NCBI GenBank assembly: GCA_029265615.1 | Contig: JAJUIB010000022.1 | Coordinates: forward strand, 1 to 38,549 | Source of the DNA: Spirochaetota bacterium | Lineage (GTDB): Bacteria > Spirochaetota > Spirochaetia > Treponematales > Rectinemataceae | Direction of reading: 5' to 3' | DNA length: 38,549 nt | Shown: positions 15,889 to 24,053 of the stretch, piece after piece | Numbering within the stretch: the first letter of the stretch is position 1 | Layout: every line of letters begins with the position of its first letter | Notes under the pieces: generated by a model | What the model was told of the DNA's origin: nothing | What the model saw: only the letters and a program-made list of their open reading frames with translations | Databases searched by the model: none | Program-made: the position numbers and the translations under genes

Positions 15889-15918
15889 AGTATAATGACC
15901 CTCGCGGGGCATTCTCAA
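15889..15918 (-). promoter_or_regulatory. Probable promoter of the two-component operon
   Basis: On the minus strand TTGAGA (15918-15913) and TATACT (15894-15889) are separated by 18 bp. Transcription would start about ten bases before the ATG, giving a very short leader. Confidence 0.5.
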
Positions 15919-16068
15919 CGGCAGATGCCGTGCGATTTGGCCGATATAACAAAAATTATAATTTTTTAAACACCCGTTTATGGCTACGGCGAGGCGGATT
16001 GCCGTAGTTTCTGTGCGATTCGGTGTGAGACGTTCGCAGCGTGTCCGAAAAATCCGGAGGTATAGCCC

Positions 16069-17505
16069 GTGCGATATATGCAGCGCTGTGTTTGTGTTCT
16101 GTTCTGTGCCGCCGCGGCGGGGCTCGGCGCACAGAGTCTCGATGAGCTTTACGCGGCGGCGGGTGCCCGCAACCCCGCGCTCGCCCAGCGCCGTAGCGAG
16201 GCTTTGGCTGCACGCGAGGCATTGGCGGCAAAGCGCGACACGTCTTTCCTCTCGGTGAGTGTTGCAAGCGGTCAGACGAAGTTGCGCTTCTCCGCCTCAG
16301 GCGGTCTTGTTCTCTCCGCGGAGCCGACATTTGGCGTCGAGTTTGCCGAGCCGCTTGGCACAAGTGCATCACTCGGCGTTTCAACAAGCGTCGGCGTTGA
16401 CGGGATTTCGAGCTCCGAGTTAAAGCCGGTGGTGAGCCTTACCCAGCCTCTGTCGCGGTTCGTGTGGGGTAAGACGACCGACCTTGAAGAGGCGAAGCTT
16501 GTAAAGGCGCTTGCCGATGCCGAGGAAGCTGTGGCGGCCCGCGAAAGCGCGCTCAAGCTTGAGCTTTATGCCGCGCTTCGTGACTGTCTCCTCGCGGAAT
16601 ACAACCTCGCCTCGGCGGAACGGACCAAGGAGACGGCGGCGCTTGCGCTTTCGCAAGCGCGGCGGCTCGGCACCTATGCCACAGGCACAGCGGGCCTCGC
16701 CAAGCTCGAGCTTGAATTTGCGAGTGCTGAAGCGGCTGTGAGCAAAAAGCGCCGCGACCTCGATGCGGCGTTCGAGGCGCTTAAACGGATCACCGGGATC
16801 GAGCTCCCCGCAGTGGCGGCCTCCGGGACGCGCGTGCCCTTGCCCAAGGATCCCGGGAACATCGCGGTGCCGGGGAATGCGGCTGCCACGGCGTCAGTCA
16901 GCTATCGCGCCGCTTTGCGTGCCTTTGAGTACACGCGCTTGGCTTACGAGCTTGAGCACGTCACACCTGAGAGGAGCCTTTCGGCGATCCTCGGCGCGGG
17001 GAAGTCCTCGACAAGCTATACATCGGAGATTTGGGACTATGCGGCAAAGCTTTCGTTGACGTACGGGCAGTTCTCTGCAAGCGCGGGCGGCGGCATCGAG
17101 ACTAAGTCCGGGACGCGGACGCCTTATGTGAGTTTTTCCCTTTCCTGGCAGGGCGAGGACGAAAGAGCTTCTCGCCACGATGCCGCCGCTGCCGCCGCAA
17201 ATCTTGCAGCCGCGGCTGCAGCGATGGATGCGGCGCGTGAATCGGTGAGCAAGAGCCTCGCCTCGTATGCTGCGGAGGCCGCTTCGCTTGCCGAGGATGC
17301 CTCCCTTGCCGAACTGACCGCCCGCTATGCGACGCTGCTTGTCGCCGAACGCGAAAAGGCCCGTGCGGCGGGACTTATCGATGATGCAAGCCTTGCAGAG
17401 GCCCGCTGGGAGCGGGCGAAAATCGCCTACGAGAACGATCTTGCGCTGTGCGACCGGGCCATTCTGGCCGAGAAGGTCGCGGCGCTTTTTCCAAGGAGCC
17501 GGTGA
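16069..17505 (+). CDS. TolC-like outer-membrane efflux channel
   Basis: This 478-aa exported protein has a signal peptide (1-21, cleavage near GLGA) and two long helical stretches rich in Ala and Leu (about 130-245 and 370-460), as in the TolC family. The parts between them look beta-stranded (RFSASGGLVLSAEPTFGV). It should form the outer-membrane exit for the pump encoded by the next three genes. The GTG start has CGGAGG eight bases upstream; an ATG three codons later is possible. The stop is two bases before the adaptor start. The 198-bp space before it contains an AT-rich stretch with TATAAT (15957-15962) readable on both strands, a likely control region. Confidence 0.88.
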   Translation: MRYMQRCVCVLFCAAAAGLGAQSLDELYAAAGARNPALAQRRSEALAAREALAAKRDTSFLSVSVASGQTKLRFSASGGLVLSAEPTFGVEFAEPLGTSASLGVSTSVGVDGISSSELKPVVSLTQPLSRFVWGKTTDLEEAKLVKALADAEEAVAARESALKLELYAALRDCLLAEYNLASAERTKETAALALSQARRLGTYATGTAGLAKLELEFASAEAAVSKKRRDLDAAFEALKRITGIELPAVAASGTRVPLPKDPGNIAVPGNAAATASVSYRAALRAFEYTRLAYELEHVTPERSLSAILGAGKSSTSYTSEIWDYAAKLSLTYGQFSASAGGGIETKSGTRTPYVSFSLSWQGEDERASRHDAAAAAANLAAAAAAMDAARESVSKSLASYAAEAASLAEDASLAELTARYATLLVAEREKARAAGLIDDASLAEARWERAKIAYENDLALCDRAILAEKVAALFPRSR

Positions 17506-17507
17506 AC

Positions 17508-18707
17508 ATGAAACAGACCAACAAGGCCGTCGGTAAGGGACGCACAGTAGTGCTCATCATGTTTGTGGCGGCCGCGCTGACGGGCGGATGGTTTGCGCTC
17601 GGCGGCGCGCCAGGGATCGCGCGGCGGTTTGCGGAGCTCCGCGGCGGTGCTACAAGTTCTACGAGAAGCGTGGGCACGGCAAATGGATCCGGGGGACAGA
17701 CCCAGGAGAGTTCAGGGCTTTTTGCCGCAAAGGCGCTTTCTGAGACGCCGACTATCGAGACGACAGGTAATCTTGAACCCGCCCGCGCCGTGGATTTGTC
17801 GTTTTCTGTCGCCGGCACGGTGACCGAGGTGTTTGTCCGGGAAGGCAGCCGCGTCGCGGCAGGGCAGGCCTTAGTCGCCCTCGACGACCGATCGGCGCGC
17901 TATAAGGTCGCCGAGGCGGCGAAACGGCTTCTTTCCGCGCAGGTTTCCGGCAACGAAAGCGAAGCTGCACTTATCGCCCTCGAAAAGGAGCTTCGCGAAG
18001 CCGATCTCGAGGCGACGGTGCTTAAGGCCCCCTTCGCGGGGATCGTCACCGCCGTTGAGGTCGAGGCGGGTGAAACGATAAGCGCCCAGACCAAGGCGGC
18101 GCGTGTTCTCGACCGATCGAGCCTCAAGGCCGTGCTAGAAATCGACGAGATCGATCTGCCGCTCGTCAAGGCGGGCCAGCGTGTCGTATTCACCTTCGAC
18201 GCCTTGCCCGGCCGGGAATACGAGGGGCGCATAACGCTCATCCCCGAGGAGGGGACGGTCACCAGCCAGGGCCTTGCAGTCTTCGAGGTCGAAGCGACGA
18301 TCGCAAGCCCGCCTGCGGAGCTCAAGCCGGGGTACTCTTTTGTCGCGAAGGTCGCGGCCGCCAACCCGAAGACGGTTGTTCTTATCCCCTCCTCGTCGAT
18401 CATCACGCGGAATGGTGTGTCGACCGTGCTTGTCGCAAAAGGTCCGGGCGAACGTCCCGAGTCCCGCACAGTGGTCGCCGTAAAACGCGCCGACGGCATG
18501 GCAGAAGTATCCCAGGGGCTTTCGGCTGGGGAACTCGTCGTGGTGCGTGAGTCGAGCTCCTCCTCGGGGAATCGCGGAATGGGCGCCATGGGCTTTATGA
18601 TCCCCGGGATGGGCGGGCCGCCCCCCGGCGAGGGTGGCGCCCCATCTTCGGCTAGAGGTGGGCAGCAGGGATCGAGCCGCCAGGGGATAGGAGGCGGTTC
18701 GCGATGA
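17508..18707 (+). CDS. MacA-like periplasmic adaptor of an ABC efflux pump
   Basis: This 399-aa membrane-fusion protein has one N-terminal membrane anchor (about residues 9-30). A split lipoyl/hairpin region follows (SVAGTVTEVFVREGSRVAAG and later APFAGIVTAVEVEAGETI) around a short coiled coil. Beta-barrel and membrane-proximal domains come next, and then a Gly/Ser/Met-rich tail of about 45 residues. It should link the inner-membrane ABC pump to the TolC-like channel. The ATG with AAGGAG nine bases upstream is chosen; a GTG two codons earlier is too close to that site. A GGGGACAGACCC repeat copy (17692-17703) lies in the linker before the lipoyl part, read as G-G-Q-T-Q. Confidence 0.9.
   Translation: MKQTNKAVGKGRTVVLIMFVAAALTGGWFALGGAPGIARRFAELRGGATSSTRSVGTANGSGGQTQESSGLFAAKALSETPTIETTGNLEPARAVDLSFSVAGTVTEVFVREGSRVAAGQALVALDDRSARYKVAEAAKRLLSAQVSGNESEAALIALEKELREADLEATVLKAPFAGIVTAVEVEAGETISAQTKAARVLDRSSLKAVLEIDEIDLPLVKAGQRVVFTFDALPGREYEGRITLIPEEGTVTSQGLAVFEVEATIASPPAELKPGYSFVAKVAAANPKTVVLIPSSSIITRNGVSTVLVAKGPGERPESRTVVAVKRADGMAEVSQGLSAGELVVVRESSSSSGNRGMGAMGFMIPGMGGPPPGEGGAPSSARGGQQGSSRQGIGGGSR
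17692..17703 (+). repeat. GGGGACAGACCC dispersed repeat, intragenic
   Basis: An exact copy lies inside the MacA-like gene, in the low-complexity linker after the membrane anchor. It is in a different reading frame from the copies in the aminotransferase and YihY genes. Confidence 0.75.
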
Positions 18708-19492
18708 GCGGCTTTCCTTGGACTACGCCCCGCAGGCAGGGGATAGTCCGCCTGCGCGAGGATCCGTCCAGCTATGCAGGCCCCGTTGTCGTGGCCGAGC
18801 GCCTCGAACGCATCTACCGCGTGGGTGAGGAGGAGGTGCACGCGCTCCGCGGGGTGACGCTTTCGATCGAGCGCGGTGCGATGACCGCGATCATGGGGCC
18901 TTCGGGCTCGGGCAAATCGACGCTCATGCACCTCATCGGCTGCCTTGACAGCCCCACTTCCGGCCGCATCCTTATCGACGGAGTCGAGGCGCAGGGGATG
19001 TCGCAAGCCGAGCTTGCGCGCTTGCGGCGCGAGCGCATCGGCTTTGTGTTTCAGACCTTCAATCTGCTTCCTCGCCTGTCGATTCTCGAGAATGCAGCGC
19101 TTCCCTTGCGCTACGCGGGCGTCGCACCGCGGGAGCGGCTTGAGCGGGCCGCCGCCGCGCTCGAAGCGGTCGGTCTTGCGGATCGGCTCAAGCACCGCCC
19201 GACGCAGCTTTCAGGCGGTCAGCGCCAGCGAGCGGCGATAGCGCGTGCGCTCGTCAACGAGCCCGCCCTCATTCTCGCCGATGAACCGACGGGGGCGCTC
19301 GACCAGACGACCGGCCGCGCGATACTCGACCTCTTCCGCGAGATCAACGATCGTGGCACGACGATCATCATGGTCACGCACGACCCCGCGGTCGCCGCGA
19401 GTTGCCGTGACACGATACGGCTCCGCGACGGGCGTATCGAGGAAGCGGGACCGACGGCGCCTTTGGATTTCGGCGAGGAGGAAGCGGAATGA
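18704..19492 (+). CDS. ABC transporter ATPase, MacB/LolD type
   Basis: This 262-aa ATPase has Walker A GPSGSGKST, a Q-loop in FVFQTFNLLPRLS, the signature LSGGQRQR, Walker B ALILADEP and an H-loop in MVTHD. The FVFQTFNLLPRLS and ADEPTGALDQ segments are typical of the MacB/LolD branch that powers mechanotransmission pumps. An N-terminal extension of about 27 residues precedes the usual domain start. Its DNA includes a 7-bp stem (18731-18737 with 18750-18756) around GGGGATAGTCC. It overlaps the adaptor and the permease by four bases each (ATGA), so all three are translationally coupled. Confidence 0.93.
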   Translation: MSGFPWTTPRRQGIVRLREDPSSYAGPVVVAERLERIYRVGEEEVHALRGVTLSIERGAMTAIMGPSGSGKSTLMHLIGCLDSPTSGRILIDGVEAQGMSQAELARLRRERIGFVFQTFNLLPRLSILENAALPLRYAGVAPRERLERAAAALEAVGLADRLKHRPTQLSGGQRQRAAIARALVNEPALILADEPTGALDQTTGRAILDLFREINDRGTTIIMVTHDPAVAASCRDTIRLRDGRIEEAGPTAPLDFGEEEAE

Positions 19493-20676
19493 TTCCCGAA
19501 AATTTGCGCACATCGTTTCAAAGCCTGGCCGGGAACAAGCTACGTACGCTCCTTTCGATGATTGGCATCGTCATCGGCGTTGCGAGCGTGGTGGCGATCA
19601 CCTCGTACGGCTCGAGCGCCGCCGAAAACATAAAGGCGCAGATCGCGAAGGCGGGGCTCGAGACGATCACTGTCGCGCTTGGCCGCGATGCCGGCGCCGA
19701 GGCGCGGCGCCTCTTCAAAGATACGCTTGCGCCATCGCTTGCGGCCGTCGACGGTGTTCTTGATGCGATCCCTGTTAACCAGCGGAGCGTGACCATCCGC
19801 GCGGGCAAGGAGACCGCAACCGATACGCTTGTCACGGCGACGAGCGGATTTAAAGCGCTCTTTTCCCTCGAGGCGGCCGAAGGGCGGTTCATCTCGGACG
19901 AGGACGCCAAGGAACGGAGCCCCGTTGTGGTGCTTGGTGCCGAGCTTGCGACGACCCTTTTCCCCGCAGGCGGGGCGGTCGGCTCCTATGTCCGCGTTCT
20001 CGGTGAGAATCCCCAGCAGCTGCGCGTCATCGGGGTGCTTGCAGAGAAAAACGACACGATGGGCATGAGCTTCGACTCCTCGGCCTTTGTCCCACGGAGC
20101 ACCTACCTTTCGCGAATAGCCCGGCCTAGCCGTCCCGATCGCTTCGTCATCCGTGCCGATGCCGCACGAGATCCTGCGGCGACCGCAAAGCGCATCGAAA
20201 CCTTCTTTTTTGAACTCACTGGTAGTTCGAGCGCCGTTCGCGTCATGTCGCCCTCGACCATCGCGGAAACGATGAGCGGCGTTACTCAGACGCTTGCCGC
20301 CTTCCTAACCGGCATCGCGGCGATTTCGCTCGTCGTGGGCGGCATTGGCATCATGAACATCATGTTGGTGTCCGTTACCGAGCGGACGCGCGAGATCGGT
20401 ATACGTAAAGCGATCGGCGCGCAGCCCGGTGCGATTCTTGCGCAATTCCTTACCGAGGCGGTCGTGTTGACTGGCTCCGGCGGCCTCGCAGGCGTCGCGC
20501 TTGGAGCCCTTGCAAGCTATGTCGCCACCCGTGTCCTCAGCTATCCCTTTGTCCTTTCGGCGAGTGCCTGTGTGCTCGCCTGGGGCGTATCGGCGGCCAC
20601 CGGCATCTTTTTCGGCCTTTACCCCGCTGCTCGAGCGGCGCGACTTGATCCGGTTGCCGCCCTCAGTTACGAGTAA
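19489..20676 (+). CDS. MacB/FtsX-type ABC permease
   Basis: This 395-aa permease has the standard MacB layout: an N-terminal membrane helix (about 20-42, MIGIVIGVASVVAI), a large extracytoplasmic domain (about 45-265), then three C-terminal helices with GGIGIMNIMLVSVTERTREI, the FtsX-domain hallmark. It works with the separate ATPase just upstream. Together they replace the fused MacB of enterobacteria. The substrate may be a drug, peptide or lipid-like compound; it cannot be told from sequence. It is the last gene of the operon. A short AGCGC...GCGCT stem with a CU-rich tail starts at the stop codon. Confidence 0.92.
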   Translation: MIPENLRTSFQSLAGNKLRTLLSMIGIVIGVASVVAITSYGSSAAENIKAQIAKAGLETITVALGRDAGAEARRLFKDTLAPSLAAVDGVLDAIPVNQRSVTIRAGKETATDTLVTATSGFKALFSLEAAEGRFISDEDAKERSPVVVLGAELATTLFPAGGAVGSYVRVLGENPQQLRVIGVLAEKNDTMGMSFDSSAFVPRSTYLSRIARPSRPDRFVIRADAARDPAATAKRIETFFFELTGSSSAVRVMSPSTIAETMSGVTQTLAAFLTGIAAISLVVGGIGIMNIMLVSVTERTREIGIRKAIGAQPGAILAQFLTEAVVLTGSGGLAGVALGALASYVATRVLSYPFVLSASACVLAWGVSAATGIFFGLYPAARAARLDPVAALSYE

Positions 20677-20970
20677 GCGCGCGAAGGCGCTCTTTCTCTT
20701 GCGGCCGCCCGCGCGGCCGCAAGAAGCTTGGGGAAATTGTCAACAAACTCTGCGTGTGTGCGAAAGATGGGCAAGAAGTATGTGCGAGGCAACACTTTGA
20801 GTTCGAATCCGCCCCCTGGGCGTGTAGACGCTTGTCTCATGGACCGTGTAGACAACTGTCTACGGTAAATTCTCCTCGATTTGCTTGCAAACTTTTGCCG
20901 CGGGGGATAGTTTTTTCACCGTACCGCGGCAGGATGCTGGCCGTACACTGGTTCCCTCGTGGTACGCAAA
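20677..20970. other. Intergenic region with three inverted repeats
   Basis: No gene is supported here. It contains a 12-bp perfect stem (20697-20708 with 20713-20724) that probably ends the efflux operon although it lacks a T run. A 16-bp palindrome GTAGACA-AC-TGTCTAC (20848-20863) is preceded by a partial copy, TGTAGACG (20823-20830). An 8-bp inverted repeat TGCCGCGG/CCGCGGCA (20896-20903 with 20924-20931) encloses a T run. Confidence 0.6.
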
Positions 20971-21160
20971 AGGTAAAAATACCGCCCGAGGCGGGTAGGT
21001 AAAAAAGTTCCGGTCCGGCGACCGGGGTGTAAAAAAAGGCGAACGGGTCCTCGGGGCCCAGGTAAGAACAGGCCGGCCGATGAGGCCGGAAGGTAAAAAA
21101 GTTTTAGGCCTTGTGCCGGGGAGGTAAAAAAGGGCACAAAGGGGCGCTCCATGGGGAGCG
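20971..21160 (-). repeat. Array of six A-tract/hairpin units, about 31-bp period
   Basis: Six copies of AGGTAAAAAAG or near variants have their T at 20974, 21000, 21030, 21063, 21094 and 21125, that is 26, 30, 33, 31 and 31 bp apart. Most spacers are GC palindromes of different sequence: CCGCC/GGCGG, CCGGTC/GACCGG, an imperfect GGGTCC/GGGCCC, and CCGGCC/GGCCGG. After the last unit comes GGGGCGCTCC/GGAGCGCCCC (21141-21150 with 21151-21160 region). On the minus strand each palindrome is followed by CTTTTTTACCT, so the array reads as serial intrinsic terminators behind the ABC-2 operon that ends at 21218. The spacer between the last two units pairs poorly. The A-tracts are close to three helical turns apart, which would also bend the DNA. 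Confidence 0.75.
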
Positions 21161-21217
21161 CCCCTTGCGCATTTTAAAGTGCGCGACCTACAAGCCTGTC
21201 AGCGGCCTTCCGCTGTT

Positions 21218-22021
21218 TTACATGCGTGCGCCGATGCGGTTCCCTGACTCGTAGCGCCTAAGCCCCGCGCGGAAGAGGGCATAGGAGGCTCCAGCATATG
21301 CTGCGGCTGCAAAGACGATGAGGGGGACGAGCCTCAGGTCCAGGCTACGAAAGGCTGCAAGCGGCAGGAACGCGATGAAGCCCGAGGGGACAAGGGTGTA
21401 GAACACCCAGCGCATCCCGGGACCAAAAATCGTCTCGGGGTACAGTGAAAAGGACAGAATAAACTCCATCACGGCGCTTGAAATCGCGTCGGCATTGCCC
21501 AGAAAGAACGCAAGACATTCCGCTGCCGCGAATGTCGCTGCGAAGAGAATGCCTCCTGAGAGCGTGAAGAGCGCAAAAAGGGCAAAGCGCTCAAGATTCA
21601 TGCCCGGGAGGAGCGCAAGGACGATGAAACCGTAGGCAAGGTCCCCCCACGCGGAAATGACGCTTTTTGAGACAAGAATGTTCAAAAACGCATCTTTGGG
21701 TTGGAGCAAGTAGATATCGAGTTCGCCGTTGACGATGATGTTTCCGAGGTTGCGGACATTGCCAAACAGCACATGGGCAAGACCGAAGGCCGAGGAGACC
21801 ACCGCCCAGACAAACATCACGTCGGCGAATGTGTAGCCGCCGATTCCGCCTGTCCTATCGATGAGCACCTTCCAAAAAAGCGCAAAGGCTGCGTTGTTGA
21901 GCATCATGCCAAAGAACTGAATCAGGAAGTTCGCGCGGTACTCGAATGCGGCAAGAAGGTTTATCGCGAAGGCGGCGCGGAGAAAGCGGGCGTAGGCCCG
22001 GATGCGTTCGTGTATGCGCAT
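21218..22021 (-). CDS. ABC-2 family permease (second of a pair)
   Basis: This 267-aa inner-membrane protein has six hydrophobic segments, of the ABC-2-type permease group usually found as a pair with a dedicated ATPase (COG3694/COG4587/COG4586 type). The start at MRIHERIRAYARF is chosen because GGAGG lies five bases upstream and the first permease stops one base before it; the open frame extends 71 codons further inside that gene. NGELDIYLLQPKDAF is a typical cytoplasmic coupling segment. The substrate of this exporter group is not well established. It is the last gene of the operon, facing the hairpin array. Confidence 0.88.
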   Translation of the reverse strand: MRIHERIRAYARFLRAAFAINLLAAFEYRANFLIQFFGMMLNNAAFALFWKVLIDRTGGIGGYTFADVMFVWAVVSSAFGLAHVLFGNVRNLGNIIVNGELDIYLLQPKDAFLNILVSKSVISAWGDLAYGFIVLALLPGMNLERFALFALFTLSGGILFAATFAAAECLAFFLGNADAISSAVMEFILSFSLYPETIFGPGMRWVFYTLVPSGFIAFLPLAAFRSLDLRLVPLIVFAAAAYAGASYALFRAGLRRYESGNRIGARM

Positions 22022-22022
22022 G

Positions 22023-22862
22023 TCAGCCTCCATTGACGCTGAGGTTTTTCCTCGCCGCACGGAAGACGAGGAGGCACAGAGCGTAGGCAAGTACGCCCCA
22101 TGCTGCCTGGCTTTCGAGGAGCCGGAAAGTTTCGCCGGGGCTGGCGGCGACGGCGATCCGCGCCGGTGCGTATGCCACCGCCGGAAGCGGGGTTGCGGCA
22201 ACGATTGTCTGTGCGGTCTGCGGCAGGAATTCAAGCGGCAGGAGGGTCCCCGCCACGAGGTAGAGCTTTTGGTAAATCCAGAAAAAGGCCGAGTTTTCTT
22301 CCGTCCAGAATGCAGTCATCGCGATGAGAAACTGGAGGGAGAATTGCACGGCGCCTGCAAACACGAGGGCGAGGGCGAGGGCGGCGAGGCGCCAGGCTTC
22401 GAGCCCCGGCGGAGGCCCCACGAACGCAAGGCCAAGGGCCGAGCCTTCCACGAGAAAAACCGCCGCGTCGACGAGGGCGGGACCCAATGCCTCGGCGAAG
22501 TGGTAGCCGACAAAGCTGTACGGCCGTCCGACGAGATAGCTCACCTGTCCTGATTTTACATCCTCGGAAAGCCGCGAAAAGAATCCGCCAAAGGCGAAGA
22601 TCGATATCTCGGCGATGATGAAGTACCAGACCGTCATGGAAAGGCTGTAGCCCGCGATGCGGCCAGCGCTTCCGGCCGCACCGAGCCGCGCGGCGAAGGC
22701 GGCGTTCCATATGTGGCAGAACACAAAGACGAACAGGCCGTAGCTGAGCGCTCGTCCGCCATAATTCCCAAGATAGGCGAGGCGGCTCTTGAGGCCGGTC
22801 GTCCCGGCGAGAAGGTACTTGCGCAGTGCGGTGATCCGTTTTTTCGTGCGTGGATCGCTCAC
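22023..22862 (-). CDS. ABC-2 family permease (first of a pair)
   Basis: This 279-aa protein has six membrane segments and a basic cytoplasmic N-terminus. VKSGQVSYLVGRPYSF occupies the same place as the coupling segment in the second permease, so the two proteins are paralogous halves of one channel. The GTG start overlaps the ATPase stop by four bases (GTGA), with AAGGAAGG upstream. Translation of all three genes is coupled. Confidence 0.88.
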   Translation of the reverse strand: MSDPRTKKRITALRKYLLAGTTGLKSRLAYLGNYGGRALSYGLFVFVFCHIWNAAFAARLGAAGSAGRIAGYSLSMTVWYFIIAEISIFAFGGFFSRLSEDVKSGQVSYLVGRPYSFVGYHFAEALGPALVDAAVFLVEGSALGLAFVGPPPGLEAWRLAALALALVFAGAVQFSLQFLIAMTAFWTEENSAFFWIYQKLYLVAGTLLPLEFLPQTAQTIVAATPLPAVAYAPARIAVAASPGETFRLLESQAAWGVLAYALCLLVFRAARKNLSVNGG

Positions 22863-23980
22863 AGGCCACCTTCCTTTTTACGCTCGCTGCAACGTGCGCT
22901 ATCGGCGCACGTTGGGGCATCGCTACATGCTGTAGCGCCGTAGTGTCCCGCGGCGCCCGCCGCCTCCGCGCCCGTGCGCGCCGCAAACACCGCGGCGATG
23001 ATGTTTTCAAGCGGCTCGTCCTCGACGGTGAGGTCGAGCACCTCCCCCTGCGCCACAAGGGCGCGGATGAGTTCCGGTAGCCGGTGTTTGCGCGTATCCA
23101 CCTCGAATCGCGCCTGCGTGAAAGCGTCATCAGGAGCGAGGGCATCCGTGGCGAGCTTTGTCTTGACGGGCGAAAGGCCGGGAAGCGAAAAGCGCACCGG
23201 ATGTGCGTATTTCACGCCGATGAACTTGCGCCTAAGCGCCCGGTGCCGGAGCTCCTTCATGGGTTCGTCGACGACCACCTCGCCGTGGTGGATGATGATC
23301 GCGCGCTTACAGAGCTTTTCGATGTCGCCGATGTCGTGACTGGTGAGAAAGACCGTTGTTCCGTAATCGCGAGCCGCTTCCGCAAGAAGCGTCCTGACTT
23401 CCCGCTTCGCGACAACGTCGAGGCCGATCGTGGGTTCGTCAAGGAAAACCACGCGGGGATCATGGAGGAGGCTCGCGGCGAGTTCGCAGCGGATCCGCTC
23501 GCCGAGTGAGAGCTTGCGCACGGGGACGTCGAGGCAGGGGCCGAGGGCAAAGCGCTCGACAAGCTCGGCCTGTCGCCGCCGCTGCTCCTCGGGGGCGAGT
23601 TCATAGATCGCACCGAGAAGCTTGAAGGAGTCTGCAGGCGGCAGGTGGAACCAGAGCTGGCTTCGCTGTCCGAAGACCGCGCCGATGCTCCGCGCCAGGC
23701 GTATCCGGTCGCGCTGCGGATCAAGGCCGAGGACGCGCGCCGTGCCGGCGCTCGGGGCGAGAATGCCCGAGAGCATTTTGATAGTGGTGGACTTTCCGGC
23801 GCCGTTGGGACCAAGGAAGGCGAGCACCTCGCCTTCCTCGACCGAGAAGGAGACGCCTTTGACGGCATGGATCTCGCGGTAGTCCGGCTTTGTAAGGGCA
23901 CGAAGCCCGGCCCGGAAGCCTGCAGGCTTGACGCGCGTGCGAAAGGTCTTTTCAAGCCCCGCCGCTTCGATGATGCGCAT
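22859..23980 (-). CDS. ABC-2 exporter ATPase (COG4586 type)
   Basis: This 373-aa ATPase has Walker A G57-PNGAGKS-T65, an AVFGQRSQLWFHLPP segment typical of this subgroup, signature LSLGERIR, Walker B VVFLDEP and H-loop LTSHD. It is longer than a basic ABC domain, with a C-terminal extension of about 130 residues. The last 25 residues hold three cysteines (GATACSDAPTCADSARCSER), unusual for the family and perhaps metal-binding or just tail drift. GGAGG lies seven bases before the ATG. It is the first gene behind the ykkC-type leader, so the exporter's expression probably answers a small-molecule signal. Confidence 0.92.
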   Translation of the reverse strand: MRIIEAAGLEKTFRTRVKPAGFRAGLRALTKPDYREIHAVKGVSFSVEEGEVLAFLGPNGAGKSTTIKMLSGILAPSAGTARVLGLDPQRDRIRLARSIGAVFGQRSQLWFHLPPADSFKLLGAIYELAPEEQRRRQAELVERFALGPCLDVPVRKLSLGERIRCELAASLLHDPRVVFLDEPTIGLDVVAKREVRTLLAEAARDYGTTVFLTSHDIGDIEKLCKRAIIIHHGEVVVDEPMKELRHRALRRKFIGVKYAHPVRFSLPGLSPVKTKLATDALAPDDAFTQARFEVDTRKHRLPELIRALVAQGEVLDLTVEDEPLENIIAAVFAARTGAEAAGAAGHYGATACSDAPTCADSARCSERKKEGGL

Positions 23981-24023
23981 GTTCCGACCTCCGAAGGGAA
24001 GCTCCCCGCGGCGGAACGGACGC

Positions 24024-24053
24024 GGAAGGAGCCTCGCGGTCGAGACTCCTTCC
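24024..24053 (-). promoter_or_regulatory. Expression-platform hairpin behind the riboswitch aptamer
   Basis: GGAAGGAG (24024-24031) and CTCCTTCC (24046-24053) form an 8-bp stem with an inner CTCG/CGAG stem and a CGGT loop. The arm at 24046-24053 directly adjoins the aptamer core and could instead close the aptamer, so the two structures may exclude each other. No T run follows on the minus strand, so control may act on translation or by Rho rather than by intrinsic termination. Confidence 0.5.

Noticed and set aside
18731-18756. Second repeat family based on GGGGATAG
   Set aside because: Similar strings occur at 13748, 18683, 18739, 20903 and elsewhere, but flanks differ and the string is likely by chance in GC-rich DNA. 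Only the 13748 copy lies in a repeat cluster.
20790-20815. tRNA T-arm (GTTCGAATCC)
   Set aside because: The flanking bases do not form the T stem, and no anticodon arm, D arm or acceptor stem can be found upstream.
20916-21152. Repetitive 78-aa protein on the minus strand across the array
   Set aside because: The 31-bp period is not a multiple of three, the ATG sits in a hairpin loop without a ribosome site, and the composition follows the palindromes.
20971-21160. CRISPR array
   Set aside because: The period is near 31 bp, but the conserved part is only 11 bases and the spacers are self-complementary rather than unrelated. No cas gene is present.
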